This document shows positions 1 to 9,003 of a DNA stretch of 52,983 nt, one piece after another (positions within the stretch are counted from its first letter, which is position 1; each line of letters begins with the position of its first letter). Both the position numbers and the translations under genes were made by a program. Source of the DNA: Alphaproteobacteria bacterium (GTDB lineage: Bacteria > Pseudomonadota > Alphaproteobacteria > Micropepsales > Micropepsaceae); contig JAATGP010000026.1 in assembly GCA_015654635.1 (NCBI GenBank), forward strand, positions 1 to 52,983, given 5' to 3'. The notes below the pieces were generated by a model. It was not told the DNA's origin. It saw nothing but the letters and a program-made list of their open reading frames with translations, and made no database searches.

Positions 1-1131
1 ACGCAGGCCATTGCGGTCCAGCGTGGCGCCGATTTGGAAGCCATCGGTAAAGGCAATGGCCGCGGGGCCGTCCCAAGGTTCCAAGAGTGCGGCGTGGTAT
101 TCGTAAAAAGCCCGCCGGTCTTTATCCATCAGCTTGTTGCCGGCCCAGGCTTCGGGGATCAGCATCATCACCGCTTGTGCCAAGGGATAACCCGAAGCCA
201 GGAGCAGTTCGAGCGCATTGTCGAGGCTGGCGGTATCGGACTGGCCATGCGGGATCAGCGGCCACATCTTGTCGAGATCGGCGCCGAGGAGTTCGCTTTC
301 CATGGTGCGGCGGCGCGCATTCATCCAGTTCACATTGCCGCGCAGCGTGTTGATCTCGCCGTTATGGGCGATGAAGCGGAAGGGATGGGCCAGCTTCCAG
401 GATGGGAAGGTGTTGGTGGAAAAGCGTTGATGCACCATGGCGAGCGCGGAGGTGGTTAGCGGGTTCTGCAAGTCGAGATAGAAGCGGCCAACATCGGGGG
501 CGAGCAGCAGGCCCTTATAGACCAGGGTGCGGGTCGAAAAGCTCGGCATATAATAATGCGCAATGGCCGGATTCTTGTGCTTCTTGGCCAGCGCCTCCAG
601 CGGATTCTGGGTCTGCTTGCGCACCGCCAGCAGTTTTCTCATGAAGGCGGCTTCATCGCGGATATTGGGGCCCCAGCCGATGATCGCCTGTTTGATGACG
701 GGCATCGTCTCTTTGACCGCCTCGCCCAGCATGGAGGGATCGGTGGGCACATCGCGCCAGCCGAGCAGCACCTGGCCTTCGGTATGCAAAAAGCGCTCGA
801 ACTGGCCCACGATAATGGAGCGGGCGGATTCATCGCGCGGCAGGAAACACATCGCCACCGCGTAGTGGCCAACCGCAGGCAGGGTGACCCCCGCATTGGC
901 GGCCCAATCGCGGAACAAAGCGTCGGGGATCTGGATGATGATGCCGGCGCCGTCGCCCATCAAAGGATCGGCACCCACGGCGCCACGATGATCCAGATTG
1001 AGCAGAATCTCGAGCCCGCGTTCCACGATGCTGTGGGACTTCAAGCCTTTGATATTGGCGATGAAGCCTACGCCGCAGGCATCGTGTTCATAGCTTGGGT
1101 CGTAGAGACCTTGTTGCGGCGGCAACGCCAT
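1..1131 (-). CDS. gltB: Glutamate synthase (NADPH) large subunit, N-terminal part, runs off the window
   Basis: The minus strand reads open for 377 codons from the ATG at 1131 to base 1, with no stop. The translation begins MALPPQQGLYDPSYEHDACGVGFIAN. Cys19 matches the residue exposed by propeptide cleavage, the nucleophile of the class II (Ntn) glutaminase domain. Further glutaminase signatures follow: NLDHRGAVGADPLMGDGAG near residue 45, HQRFSTNTFPSW near 235 and HNGEINTLRGN near 255. The enzyme makes glutamate from glutamine and 2-oxoglutarate in the cytoplasm. The synthase, FMN and Fe-S parts lie outside the window. An AGGA lies about 11 nt before the ATG. It is transcribed away from the autotransporter, with that gene's terminator between them. 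Family assignment is secure; the rest of the gene cannot be judged. Confidence 0.95.
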   Translation of the reverse strand, partial: MALPPQQGLYDPSYEHDACGVGFIANIKGLKSHSIVERGLEILLNLDHRGAVGADPLMGDGAGIIIQIPDALFRDWAANAGVTLPAVGHYAVAMCFLPRDESARSIIVGQFERFLHTEGQVLLGWRDVPTDPSMLGEAVKETMPVIKQAIIGWGPNIRDEAAFMRKLLAVRKQTQNPLEALAKKHKNPAIAHYYMPSFSTRTLVYKGLLLAPDVGRFYLDLQNPLTTSALAMVHQRFSTNTFPSWKLAHPFRFIAHNGEINTLRGNVNWMNARRRTMESELLGADLDKMWPLIPHGQSDTASLDNALELLLASGYPLAQAVMMLIPEAWAGNKLMDKDRRAFYEYHAALLEPWDGPAAIAFTDGFQIGATLDRNGLR

Positions 1132-1342
1132 TTGCCCAGTCCTTTGGTGGATACGAAAAGCGGGTCCATTCCCGACGACTTAGCCCACACATAAGCCCCC
1201 TCGGCCTTCCTTCGCAATTCCGGTAATGGCGCAGAAGTGACGCAGTTTGGAATTTAATTCTCGCACATCGTCTTCGGGCGCAAGCGTTTCCGCTTGCGGC
1301 GGGCGGCGGGGTGCACGGAAGGCACTTTATCCGCTTGATAAG

Positions 1343-1380
1343 CCAAAGAAAACGGCCGCCTCCCCGAAGGAGACGGCCGT
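1343..1380 (-). terminator. Rho-independent terminator of the autotransporter gene
   Basis: Read on the minus strand, ACGGCCGTCTCC pairs with GGAGGCGGCCGT (one G-T pair) around a short UUCG-containing loop, and is followed by TTTTCTTT. It lies 24 bases past the autotransporter stop and in front of gltB, so it probably insulates gltB from read-through. Confidence 0.85.
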
Positions 1381-1403
1381 ATCCTTCGATGCTTACAGCG
1401 CAA

Positions 1404-4400
1404 TCACCACTGGTAACCGACGCCGGCAAAGCCAGCGAAGCTTTCGGACTGTTTCGAGAAGGTGGTGTCCAAATGTGAGGTGACGGTGAAGCCGTTGGCA
1501 AAGAGGAAGTCGGCGCCGACCGAGGCGCGAGCCGCTTCGCGGCCCGTATGCACCCCTTGGACGGTGAAGCGGGATGCCGGTGCGCCGAGGAAGTTGGCGT
1601 CGGCGGCGGCGCTATCCGAGAAGGAATGCACCCAGGCCAGACGGTCGGTCAGGTGCAAGGTCCAGTCCGGAGTCAAAATCCAGCGGGGAGTGATCTCCAC
1701 ATCCACCTGATGGCGGAAGCCGACCTCCACATTCGCCGCGTTGGCCGTGCGCGAGGCATATTGCAGCGCAAAGCCATTGGTGCCGGACGCGGCCCCTTCG
1801 CTGTAGGAGGGCAGCATCACAAGCTGGTCTTCTCCCGCGACGTAAGGCGAGAGAGCACCGAGGTTAAGACCAGCCTCATAGCGCCCGCCGAAGGAGATGG
1901 CATCGATCTTGGCGGTAAGATCATCCGTGCCCGACACGGTGAGAACCCGGTCGGTCTTGATCTGGGCATAGGAGAAGCCGCCAGCAAAGGAATTGTAGAA
2001 ATGCGGGCTGGGTTGGATATAGCCGTAGAAGCCACCCTGCACCGCACTGGCGTGCCCCTTGCCGAGATCGCCGCCGAGGTGGAATTGCGAGGTTTCCACC
2101 GATAAGGCCGCGCCCACAAGAACATTGCGCCACGGCGCCCAGCTGGCACCCATGGCGATGCCATCCGCGTCACTGCGGAATTTGTGCGCACCGACATCGG
2201 CATCGCTGGCAATGGTCGTGGCGCCCGCAAGGCCCGTGACCCAACCATCGACATGATCCCCCGCCGCCTGCAGCTCGTCTTTGCCCGTATGGGAGATCAT
2301 CGCTTCCACGAAGGGCGCAAACAAAGAACGCGCCGCGGAAGGCAGATCGGCGCTCAGTTCCCCGGTAATCTGGTTGCTGTCAGCCGCAAGCTGGGCTTGG
2401 CTGTCGTTGCCGAGGTTTTGGACTTTGGCCGACAAGGTATTGCCCGCCGCAATCGCCGCATCGATACCGCCCGCGACGCCAATCTGGTTCTTCGAGGCCC
2501 CTGCCCCCAACATATTTGAGAGCTTGGCCAAGTCGACTTCCAGGTAGACGTTGTTGGCGTCCTTGCTGACCTTCGAGGTGAAATACGCCCCGTCGTTGGC
2601 ACCCTGGAAGGTGTTCGTCGCATAGGTAAAATCGCCGGTCACGCTTGAGGCCGTCAGTACCGTCACCTTCTGGCCAAGCAAATACGTGCCATCGGTGCTG
2701 GTAACGGTCAGGGCGGATCCGGCGAGTGACGCCGAGCCCGAGACCACAAGCTTGCTGGCGGCGGTGGAGGAAACGGCGACGTTATAGAAGCTGCCGCTGG
2801 CAAAGCCGACATTGCCATTGACCGTCAAAGTGCCAGTGGAACCCGACGAGCCTGCACTCACGGTGCCGCCACTTGCAACGGTCAGGCCCGACACCGTGCC
2901 GGTGCCAGCGAGCGTGCCCTTGTTGTTGATCGCTACGCCCGATGAGCTGGCGATGGAGCCACTAACGGTGAGCGTGCCACCGTTGATCGTGGTCAGGCCG
3001 GTATAGGTGTTGGCGCCGGAAAGCGTTTGGCTGCCACTGGTAAGCGTAAGCCCGCCCGCACCGGAGATCACGCCCGAAAAGCCTGTGGTGGCGTTGGAGA
3101 GGGTCAAAGTCTGGCTGCCCAGCATCACCGCACCTGCGCCGGACAAAGAGGCAATGGTGGGGTTGCTCGCGGCCGAAACATTGAAGGTGCCGTTGGCCGC
3201 CACCGCACTGGAACTGGCGATGGAGCCAGAGCCCGTCAGCGCCAGGGTGGCGCCGGTGCTGATCTTGGTAGAACCCGTATAGCTGTTGGCGCTGGTCAGC
3301 ACCGTGGTGCCCGTCAAAGCCGACAGACCGCCCGTACCAGAGATCACGCCGGTAAAGATGGTGCCGTCGGAACGGCTGAAGGCGAGTGTGCCGTTATCGA
3401 CGACGTTCCCGGTGATGGAGCCGCTGGCGCCGCCATTGCCAATCTGCAAGGTGCCACTCTCGATAGTGGTACCGCCGGCATAGCTGTTGGCGCCCGTGAG
3501 AATGGTTGTGCCATTGCCGATCTGGTTGACCGCGCCCGCGCCGGAAATCACGCCAGCAAAGACCGAGGAATCGTTGCGGTCGAAAGCCAGCGTGCCATTG
3601 TTCGCGACATCGCCCACGATCGCGCCCGTGCTCGCGCCGGTGCCGAGTTGCAGGGTGGCGCCCGAAGCAACGGTGGTGCCGCCAGTATACGTGTTGACGC
3701 CGGATAAGACTTCTGTGCCACCGCCGATGGTGATGCCGCTGCTGCCGGAAATCACGCCGGCGAAGGTGCCGGACGCATTGGCGAGGGTGAGGTTGTGGGC
3801 GCCCATTATGACCGCACCCGTGTTGATGCCGGACAAAGAGGCGTAGGTGAGCGCCGCACCGGAGGCGGCAGAGGCATCGAAGGTGCCGGCGATGGAAAGC
3901 GCGCTGGACGACGAGATACTGCCCGTGGCGGTCAGAGCGAGCGTTCCGCCAGTGACGGTCGTGCTACCGGAATAGGTGTTGGCGCCCGCCAGAGTTTCAG
4001 TCCCGCTGCTGATCGAAAGCCCACCTTTGCCCGAGATCACGCCCGAAAAGGTATCGGCGGCATTGGAGATCACCAGCGTGTTGGCACCGAGGGTGACACT
4101 ACCGGTCCCGCTCAACGAGCCGATGGTCGCTGAGCCCACATCGGTGGGGCCCGTGGAGGCATCAAGCACCGAATTGTCGATGACCGTAGAACGCAAGCTG
4201 CCGCCAGCGGCGAGCACCAAGGAACCGCTCTGGATAGTGGTTGTGCCGGTATAAGTGTTGGCACCTGACAGCGTTTGCGTGGTGCCGGCCAAAATCAGAT
4301 TGCCTGTGCCCAAGATTGTGCCCGAGAAATTGCCGCCGGAGCCGGTAATCGTCAGGGTTTGATTTCCGAGGTTCACGCCGCCCGTCCCAGACAGGTTCTG

Positions 4401-5717
4401 GATGGAGGCACCATTCGTTGTATTGGTAATGTCGAAACCGCTGTTGACCACCACACTGCTGGAACTGGCAATGCTGCCGACGCCCGAAAGCGCGATCTCG
4501 CCACCAGTGATGGTGGTGACACCGGTATAAGTCTGCACCGAGGAAATGGTGGTGACCGCTGAGCCCAGCGAGTTTACCGCACCCGTTCCGGAGATCACGC
4601 CGGTCATGGCGATCTGGCTGGAGCCGTCAAAAGAAAGAATGCCACCATTGGCGATATTGTAGTCAACTTCCGTGGAGCCGATATCCAAGGTGCCACCCTT
4701 GATAATCGCTCCGCCGGCCATGGTGTTCAAGCCGCTCAGATATTCCTCGCCGCTCGTGAGGATGATGGCACCATTGCCGGAAATGATACCGGAAAACTGC
4801 GTACCCGCCGCGGTGAGGGTGAGCGAATTGTTGCCCAGCAAGACCGTGCCGCTACCTGCCAAGGATTTCATGGCGGGGCTGCTCGCAGCCGACACATCCA
4901 TGGTGCCATAAACAAACACCGCCGCCGAAGACGCGATGGAGCCATTGCCTGTAAGGGCCAGCGTGCCGCTCGAGACGGTCGTGGCGCCGGTATAAGTGTT
5001 GACACCTGAAAGCGTTAACGTGCCCGCGGCGAGCGTAAAGCCGCCGGTGCCGGAGATGACGCCGGAGAAAGTGGTGGCGTCGGAATACGTTTTGCTGTTG
5101 GTCGAATCGTAATTGTTAACGGTCAGCGTCTCGACGCCCAATACAACTTTGCCCGAACCGGACAAGGCGATGATCGTCGCGCCGCTTACCGTACCGGATA
5201 TGTCGAATGTGCCGTTGTCGACGAGCTGCGCCGAATGCTCGATCGTGCCCGAATCGACGTTGGTCGTCGATGTCGTATCCGAATCGAGCAATGCCAGTGT
5301 CGCGCCGCTATTGATGGTCGTGAAGCCGGTATAGTCGTTACTGCTATTGGTCAGCGTCAGGATGCCGCCGCCCTTGCTGTCGCCGATCGTGATCGCGCCC
5401 GCGCCCGTCCACTTGCCGCTGATGGTGGCGGTAGAGCCAAAGACATCAAACGTGTTGCCGGCCACATTGTTAAAGGTGAAATCACGCGACAGCGTTTTGG
5501 ATTGGTCGAGTTGGACCGTACCACCGTTGAAGGTCGTGCTGCTGCCCGAAAGAGTCGATGCCAACACCGTTGTGCCTGCGTCGACATCGGCCCACGCCCC
5601 CGTACTGAGCATAGCAGCGGCAGACAGCGTCAACACACCATAAGACGCGGAAGCCCGAAGCCCCCTCTGCCACAGATGATGTCCAGTTCCCAAACGCGCA
5701 ACACAACGGAGACCCAC
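1404..5717 (-). CDS. Autotransporter (type V secretion) with PATR-type passenger repeats and C-terminal beta-barrel
   Basis: The protein is about 1,437 residues. A long N-terminal signal region ends in SAAAMLSTGAWA. The passenger is rich in Gly, Ser and Thr, with about ten copies of a motif like GANTYTGTTTI, alternating with FSGVISG and SLSGTG elements. This is typical of the autotransporter-associated beta-strand repeats that fold as a beta-helix. Roughly the last 280 residues are the outer-membrane barrel, ending FAGVGYQW with the usual terminal aromatic residue. I start at GTG (5717) because GGAGG lies 5 nt upstream; a TTG at 5729 would put that GGAGG inside the gene. The likely role is a surface-exposed or secreted adhesin, but no catalytic domain is visible and the substrate cannot be named. 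A terminator follows immediately. Confidence 0.88.
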   Translation of the reverse strand: MGLRCVARLGTGHHLWQRGLRASASYGVLTLSAAAMLSTGAWADVDAGTTVLASTLSGSSTTFNGGTVQLDQSKTLSRDFTFNNVAGNTFDVFGSTATISGKWTGAGAITIGDSKGGGILTLTNSSNDYTGFTTINSGATLALLDSDTTSTTNVDSGTIEHSAQLVDNGTFDISGTVSGATIIALSGSGKVVLGVETLTVNNYDSTNSKTYSDATTFSGVISGTGGFTLAAGTLTLSGVNTYTGATTVSSGTLALTGNGSIASSAAVFVYGTMDVSAASSPAMKSLAGSGTVLLGNNSLTLTAAGTQFSGIISGNGAIILTSGEEYLSGLNTMAGGAIIKGGTLDIGSTEVDYNIANGGILSFDGSSQIAMTGVISGTGAVNSLGSAVTTISSVQTYTGVTTITGGEIALSGVGSIASSSSVVVNSGFDITNTTNGASIQNLSGTGGVNLGNQTLTITGSGGNFSGTILGTGNLILAGTTQTLSGANTYTGTTTIQSGSLVLAAGGSLRSTVIDNSVLDASTGPTDVGSATIGSLSGTGSVTLGANTLVISNAADTFSGVISGKGGLSISSGTETLAGANTYSGSTTVTGGTLALTATGSISSSSALSIAGTFDASAASGAALTYASLSGINTGAVIMGAHNLTLANASGTFAGVISGSSGITIGGGTEVLSGVNTYTGGTTVASGATLQLGTGASTGAIVGDVANNGTLAFDRNDSSVFAGVISGAGAVNQIGNGTTILTGANSYAGGTTIESGTLQIGNGGASGSITGNVVDNGTLAFSRSDGTIFTGVISGTGGLSALTGTTVLTSANSYTGSTKISTGATLALTGSGSIASSSAVAANGTFNVSAASNPTIASLSGAGAVMLGSQTLTLSNATTGFSGVISGAGGLTLTSGSQTLSGANTYTGLTTINGGTLTVSGSIASSSGVAINNKGTLAGTGTVSGLTVASGGTVSAGSSGSTGTLTVNGNVGFASGSFYNVAVSSTAASKLVVSGSASLAGSALTVTSTDGTYLLGQKVTVLTASSVTGDFTYATNTFQGANDGAYFTSKVSKDANNVYLEVDLAKLSNMLGAGASKNQIGVAGGIDAAIAAGNTLSAKVQNLGNDSQAQLAADSNQITGELSADLPSAARSLFAPFVEAMISHTGKDELQAAGDHVDGWVTGLAGATTIASDADVGAHKFRSDADGIAMGASWAPWRNVLVGAALSVETSQFHLGGDLGKGHASAVQGGFYGYIQPSPHFYNSFAGGFSYAQIKTDRVLTVSGTDDLTAKIDAISFGGRYEAGLNLGALSPYVAGEDQLVMLPSYSEGAASGTNGFALQYASRTANAANVEVGFRHQVDVEITPRWILTPDWTLHLTDRLAWVHSFSDSAAADANFLGAPASRFTVQGVHTGREAARASVGADFLFANGFTVTSHLDTTFSKQSESFAGFAGVGYQW
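2810..5400 (-). repeat. Internal passenger repeats of the autotransporter (about 10 units)
   Basis: The motif [A/V/L]NTYTGxTT or a variant (SNDYTGFTT, VQTYTGVTT, GANSYAGGTT, SANSYTGSTK) recurs about ten times, usually once every 70-110 residues. Between copies lie FSGVISGxGG, SLSGTG and GSIASSS blocks. DNA identity between units looks moderate, so these are old protein repeats. The reverse strand of this stretch yields long spurious open frames rich in Val and Pro. Confidence 0.8.
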
Positions 5718-6111
5718 AACGTCCTCCAAATTTTGGAATTATTTGAAACAGATAACGACAGATTAAGCGTGCCCGAACCGGACCCGAACGGACCGCCTTG
5801 GCCGAACCCGATGGGCGCATTCTTAGTGCCTGAAAAAGCACCGGATCGACGAAGTTGTAAAGATATGTGTCGCGATTGCCAGCGGTGATGCGCTGGTACA
5901 GCATTGTGAATCGCTCGCAAGGCGTCACAGAGCTTCCTGTCAGTCCCTTCATTTTCCCGTCATCTGGCGCGGCCGCAAGCGTTATTTTCCCCTCTTCGGG
6001 CTCTTGGAATTGGCCTGCGGCTTCAGGTCCATGGTAACCGGTGTCATAAGTATGGATTAAGCAACGCCTCTGGGTGTACCTCTGCTCATGCAAAAGCACC
6101 CTGCAGGATAT
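5718..6111. other. Divergent intergenic region between the autotransporter and kdgK
   Basis: About 390 bases with no convincing gene. It must hold both divergent promoters, but I cannot pick out clear -35/-10 pairs. A sequence near 6030 (ATGGTAACCGGTGTCAT) has a perfect ACCGGT core and imperfect arms. It could be a regulator site for kdgK, though the symmetry is weak. Confidence 0.4.
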
Positions 6112-7050
6112 ATGGATAAGATTTCCCGCATCGCACTGTTCGGCGAGTGCATGATCGAACTGCGGGGTGAACTCTTTGGCACCATGCAGCAAACTTTCGG
6201 CGGCGACACGCTGAATACCGCCGTCTACCTCGCCCGGCTTACAGGCGATAGCGGCCTCAACGTTGCCTACGCTACCCAGCTCGGCAATGACGATTACAGC
6301 GCCGCCATGGTTTCGGCTTGGGCCGACGAAGGCATCGACACCGCCATGGTACGCCGCGAAACCGGCAAAATGCCGGGGCTTTATACCATCCAGGTCGACG
6401 ATAAGGGCGAGCGCACCTTCTATTACTGGCGCGACATGAGCGCAGCGACCGATTTTTTCGTGGGCGAGAGCAGCCTCTTGGAAGATCGCATCAATGAGAT
6501 CGATGTCTTCTACTACAGTGGCATCAGCCTCGCAGTGCAGCCGCAATCGGGGCGGGCACGGCTGCTGCGCTTCGTCGAACGCCTGCGGGCGCGCGGCGGC
6601 AAGGTCTGCTTCGACAACAACTACCGGCCTCGGCTGTGGCGCGGCAGCAAGCAAACGGTCGAATGGTACGATCGCGCTTTTGCGCAAGCCGACATCGCTT
6701 TCATTACCCTAGACGACAACACCCATCTTTACGGCCTATCGGACGAAGCGGCGCTGGCCCATGCGCTGGCGCTTTCGCCCGAAGAGGTGGTGATCAAACG
6801 AGGCAGCAATAGCAGCATCGTCCGTGTGACGGGCGAAACGCCGATCGAAGTCCCGGCCTACAAAGTGCATAAGGTGGTGGATACCACCGGTGCCGGCGAT
6901 TCCTTCGCCGCGGGCTATCTGGCGGCGCGGCTGCAAGGCCAGAAACCGGAAGTGGCAACCCGCTCCGGCAACAAAATCGCCTCCATCGTGGTGCAATATC
7001 CCGGCGCCATCATCCCTCGCGAGGCGATGCCGGTATTCTTCTTCGGCTAA
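6112..7050 (+). CDS. kdgK: 2-keto-3-deoxygluconate kinase (PfkB family)
   Basis: This cytoplasmic enzyme phosphorylates 2-keto-3-deoxygluconate to KDPG, the step that feeds hexuronate and pectin breakdown into the Entner-Doudoroff pathway. The 312-residue protein closely follows the Escherichia coli KdgK pattern: FGECMIELRG at the start, FGGDTLNTAVYLARL, GERTFYYWRDMSAA, FDNNYRPRLW, the PfkB anion-hole and catalytic motif DTTGAGDSFAAGY (Asp263), and GAIIPREAMP at the end. I start at ATG 6112 because AGGA lies 5 nt upstream; the ATG at 6088 has no ribosome site. The gene stands alone, divergent from the autotransporter. No KDPG aldolase or uronate genes are in the window, so the pathway context is missing. 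Confidence 0.92.
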   Translation: MDKISRIALFGECMIELRGELFGTMQQTFGGDTLNTAVYLARLTGDSGLNVAYATQLGNDDYSAAMVSAWADEGIDTAMVRRETGKMPGLYTIQVDDKGERTFYYWRDMSAATDFFVGESSLLEDRINEIDVFYYSGISLAVQPQSGRARLLRFVERLRARGGKVCFDNNYRPRLWRGSKQTVEWYDRAFAQADIAFITLDDNTHLYGLSDEAALAHALALSPEEVVIKRGSNSSIVRVTGETPIEVPAYKVHKVVDTTGAGDSFAAGYLAARLQGQKPEVATRSGNKIASIVVQYPGAIIPREAMPVFFFG

Positions 7051-7370
7051 GAGCGTTCTGGCAACAATTGGCGGGCCGAGACGGATACAAGCCGAACCGC
7101 CGTGACAAAAACGGGCACTGCTGCCGCATATTTGTCACCGCGTCAGGCGCGTCCGTTGCCGGTGTTGTCTACTAAGCCCGATTTTTCCGCCGTGCCGTAA
7201 CGTCGATGCTAGACGGGGAACCGCTTGAAGCCGCTGCGGAACATAAAGAGCGCTACGCCGGTTGGCGCTGACAACCCGCAAATATTTCGCAGCATAAGGA
7301 ATAAATCCGCTCCCAGCGCGTTGTCCCGGTTGAGTCGTCATCAGGCGCGCAATCGACGTGGGAGCACGAC
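7051..7370. other. Intergenic region with no recognised feature
   Basis: About 320 bases between kdgK and the next gene. I see no open frame with coding character, no clear terminator and no structured RNA. It presumably holds the promoter of the small secreted protein gene that follows. Confidence 0.5.
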
Positions 7371-7925
7371 ATGACCTTGCAAAGATGGAGCCAGTTAGCG
7401 CTTCTCACCAGTGCTCTGACATTGCCCGCACCGGCGCTAGCGGGTGCATTGCCTGGTGGTGGCATGAGCGGTGGCGGTACGCTGGAAAGCCCCCCTGATG
7501 GCATGGGCGACTCCGCTAAGGCCAATAGCGCAAGTGACCAAAGCAGCTCTACCGCCAGCCTGCCACTTCAAGCAACAGGCGCACCGACGCCCCTCATCAA
7601 CAATTTGGCGAGTGCAACAAAATCCCCAGCGAGCGTGAATACCGCTGGCAGCGGTGCGCCGTTAACGCGTGCCGTCACGGACACGACAGCCCGAAGTGAA
7701 CGTGTGGTTGGCAAATCGGCCAACACCGTCAGCGGCACGGCACGCTCGACGCCTGCAAATTTGAGCGGCGGTGCCGCGCGGGGTGCGACAGGTGAGGCCG
7801 CCGCCGTCGCCAGCAATGTCACAAGTGCGGCGCAAACCCGCGCCAACAACGCAGTCGGCAAAGTCGCAAGTGCCCTCAACACCACCAATGTCAGCGTCCG
7901 CGTGAATTCCGGCAGCGTTCCGTAA
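7371..7925 (+). CDS. Hypothetical secreted Ala/Ser/Thr-rich protein
   Basis: I do not recognise a family. The 184-residue product starts with a good Sec signal peptide (MTLQRWSQLALLTSALTLPAPALA). A Gly-rich stretch (GALPGGGMSGGG) follows, then a low-complexity Ala, Ser, Thr and Asn-rich body without Cys, Trp or Tyr after the signal. The C-terminal half has a pattern that could form a disordered or helical envelope protein. GGGAG lies 7 nt before the ATG. The next gene, also exported, follows after 80 bases and may be co-transcribed. The composition makes homology hard to judge and the opposite strand is also open, so the gene call itself has moderate confidence. Confidence 0.55.
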   Translation: MTLQRWSQLALLTSALTLPAPALAGALPGGGMSGGGTLESPPDGMGDSAKANSASDQSSSTASLPLQATGAPTPLINNLASATKSPASVNTAGSGAPLTRAVTDTTARSERVVGKSANTVSGTARSTPANLSGGAARGATGEAAAVASNVTSAAQTRANNAVGKVASALNTTNVSVRVNSGSVP

Positions 7926-8005
7926 TCCGGCTGCGGCGCATGTTCCTTCGCTGTCAGATCACGAGGGAATACCGCACCGGCAAATCAAAATGAAGGAGAA
8001 CGAAT

Positions 8006-8893
8006 ATGTTGAAACGACCTCTTCTCATGGCGGCAGCAATCGCGGCTCTTACCTTGCCTTCGTCGGCAGCCGTTCACGGTGTCAAAGTCGGTCAATTGCT
8101 TTGCCATGTCGACAGTGGCTGGGGCTACGTCGTCGGCTCGTCGAAGAAACTCACATGCAGCTACCATCCCAATCACGGCACCGACGATTACTATAGTGGT
8201 AGCATTTCGAAAATTGGCGTCGATATCGGATATACCAGCAGTGGCACATTGATGTGGGACGTGATCGCGCCAACCTCGGATATGCGCAGCGGCGCCTTGG
8301 AAGGCGACTATGGCGGGGTGACCGCGGGAGCCACGATTGCTGTCGGGTTGGGCGCCCATGTGCTGCTCGGCGGCTTTGACAAATCCATTGCGCTGCAGCC
8401 TGTCAGCTTCGAGGCTAATTCGGGGCTTGACGTTGCCGCGGGCCTGGGCGGGCTCAGGCTGAGACGCGCCGAACCACCGCAAGCCGTGGCGCAAATGGCG
8501 CCTCCCCCTGTCATCATCAACCGGCCGATGGAAACGGAACGCACCTTCCTTGTCACCTTCGGCTTTGACGATACGCATCTTAGCGCCGATGGGCGCGCGA
8601 TGATTCACGATGCCGCCCGCCAAGCCCGGCGCGACCGCCCCGTGGAAGTGCACGTCGTCGGACATGCCGATCGGGTCGGCAGCAACGATTACAACGATAG
8701 CTTATCTTTGCGGCGTGCCGAAGTTGTACGCCATGCTCTGGCCCAAGATGGCATTGACGCGAAGGTTGTGGTCGACGGCCGCGGCTATCACGATCCGTTG
8801 ATCCCGACCGATCCGGGCGTGCGCATGCGCGACAACCGGCGTGTGGTCATCGCGTGGCGTGAAGTCAAACCCGAACGGCAAGCTTCCCGCTGA
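8006..8893 (+). CDS. DUF992 domain fused to OmpA-like peptidoglycan-binding domain
   Basis: The 295-residue protein has a Sec signal peptide (MLKRPLLMAAAIAALTLPSSA). A DUF992 domain follows at about residues 24-153, with VKVGQLLCHVDSGWGYVVGSS, SGSISKIGVDIGYTSSG, GGFDKSIALQPVS and GLDVAAGLGGL. After a short Pro-rich linker, residues 175-285 form an OmpA C-terminal domain: VTFGFDDTHLSADGRAMI, VHVVGHADRVGSNDYN, LSLRRAEVVRHAL and DNRRVVIAW. The OmpA part is expected to bind diaminopimelate in peptidoglycan, so the DUF992 part would be held in the periplasm at the wall. DUF992 proteins are usually short secreted proteins of unknown function, so this fusion is uncommon as far as I know. GGAG precedes the ATG. 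A hairpin terminator follows. Confidence 0.85.
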   Translation: MLKRPLLMAAAIAALTLPSSAAVHGVKVGQLLCHVDSGWGYVVGSSKKLTCSYHPNHGTDDYYSGSISKIGVDIGYTSSGTLMWDVIAPTSDMRSGALEGDYGGVTAGATIAVGLGAHVLLGGFDKSIALQPVSFEANSGLDVAAGLGGLRLRRAEPPQAVAQMAPPPVIINRPMETERTFLVTFGFDDTHLSADGRAMIHDAARQARRDRPVEVHVVGHADRVGSNDYNDSLSLRRAEVVRHALAQDGIDAKVVVDGRGYHDPLIPTDPGVRMRDNRRVVIAWREVKPERQASR

Positions 8894-8905
8894 TATTTTA
8901 GATGA

Positions 8906-8943
8906 CCGCTCGCTCGTGGTTTGCGGGAGCGGGCGGCCCTTCG
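8906..8943 (+). terminator. Hairpin terminator after the DUF992-OmpA gene
   Basis: CCGCTCGCTC (8906-8915) pairs with GAGCGGGCGG (8927-8936) over 10 bp with one G-T pair. The T-run after it is poor (CCCTTC), so it may be Rho-assisted. It separates the exported proteins from the glucan operon. Confidence 0.55.
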
Positions 8944-9003
8944 CATCGGGAACTTTCACGATGCGCGGTGCGTTAGGCATGGTATTCCGTACTGGATAGC
9001 CCC

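Noticed and set aside
556..1194. 212-codon plus-strand frame at the left edge
   Set aside because: It is antisense to gltB, whose motifs are unmistakable.
2810..5400. Regular repetition that might suggest a CRISPR or satellite array
   Set aside because: The units are long, diverged and in frame, and they encode beta-helix repeats of one protein. There are no short identical repeats with unique spacers.
2812..5643. Many long plus-strand frames rich in Val, Pro, Thr and Ala opposite the autotransporter
   Set aside because: They mirror the Gly/Ser/Thr-rich repeat codons of the real gene on the other strand and have no ribosome sites or recognisable domains.
6030..6046. ATGGTAACCGGTGTCAT as a regulator site for kdgK
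   Set aside because: Only the central ACCGGT is a perfect palindrome; the arms match poorly and no second copy was found, so it is mentioned only within the intergenic entry.
5482..6687. 401-codon minus-strand frame
   Set aside because: It lies opposite kdgK and overlaps the autotransporter start in another frame; kdgK is clearly the coding strand.
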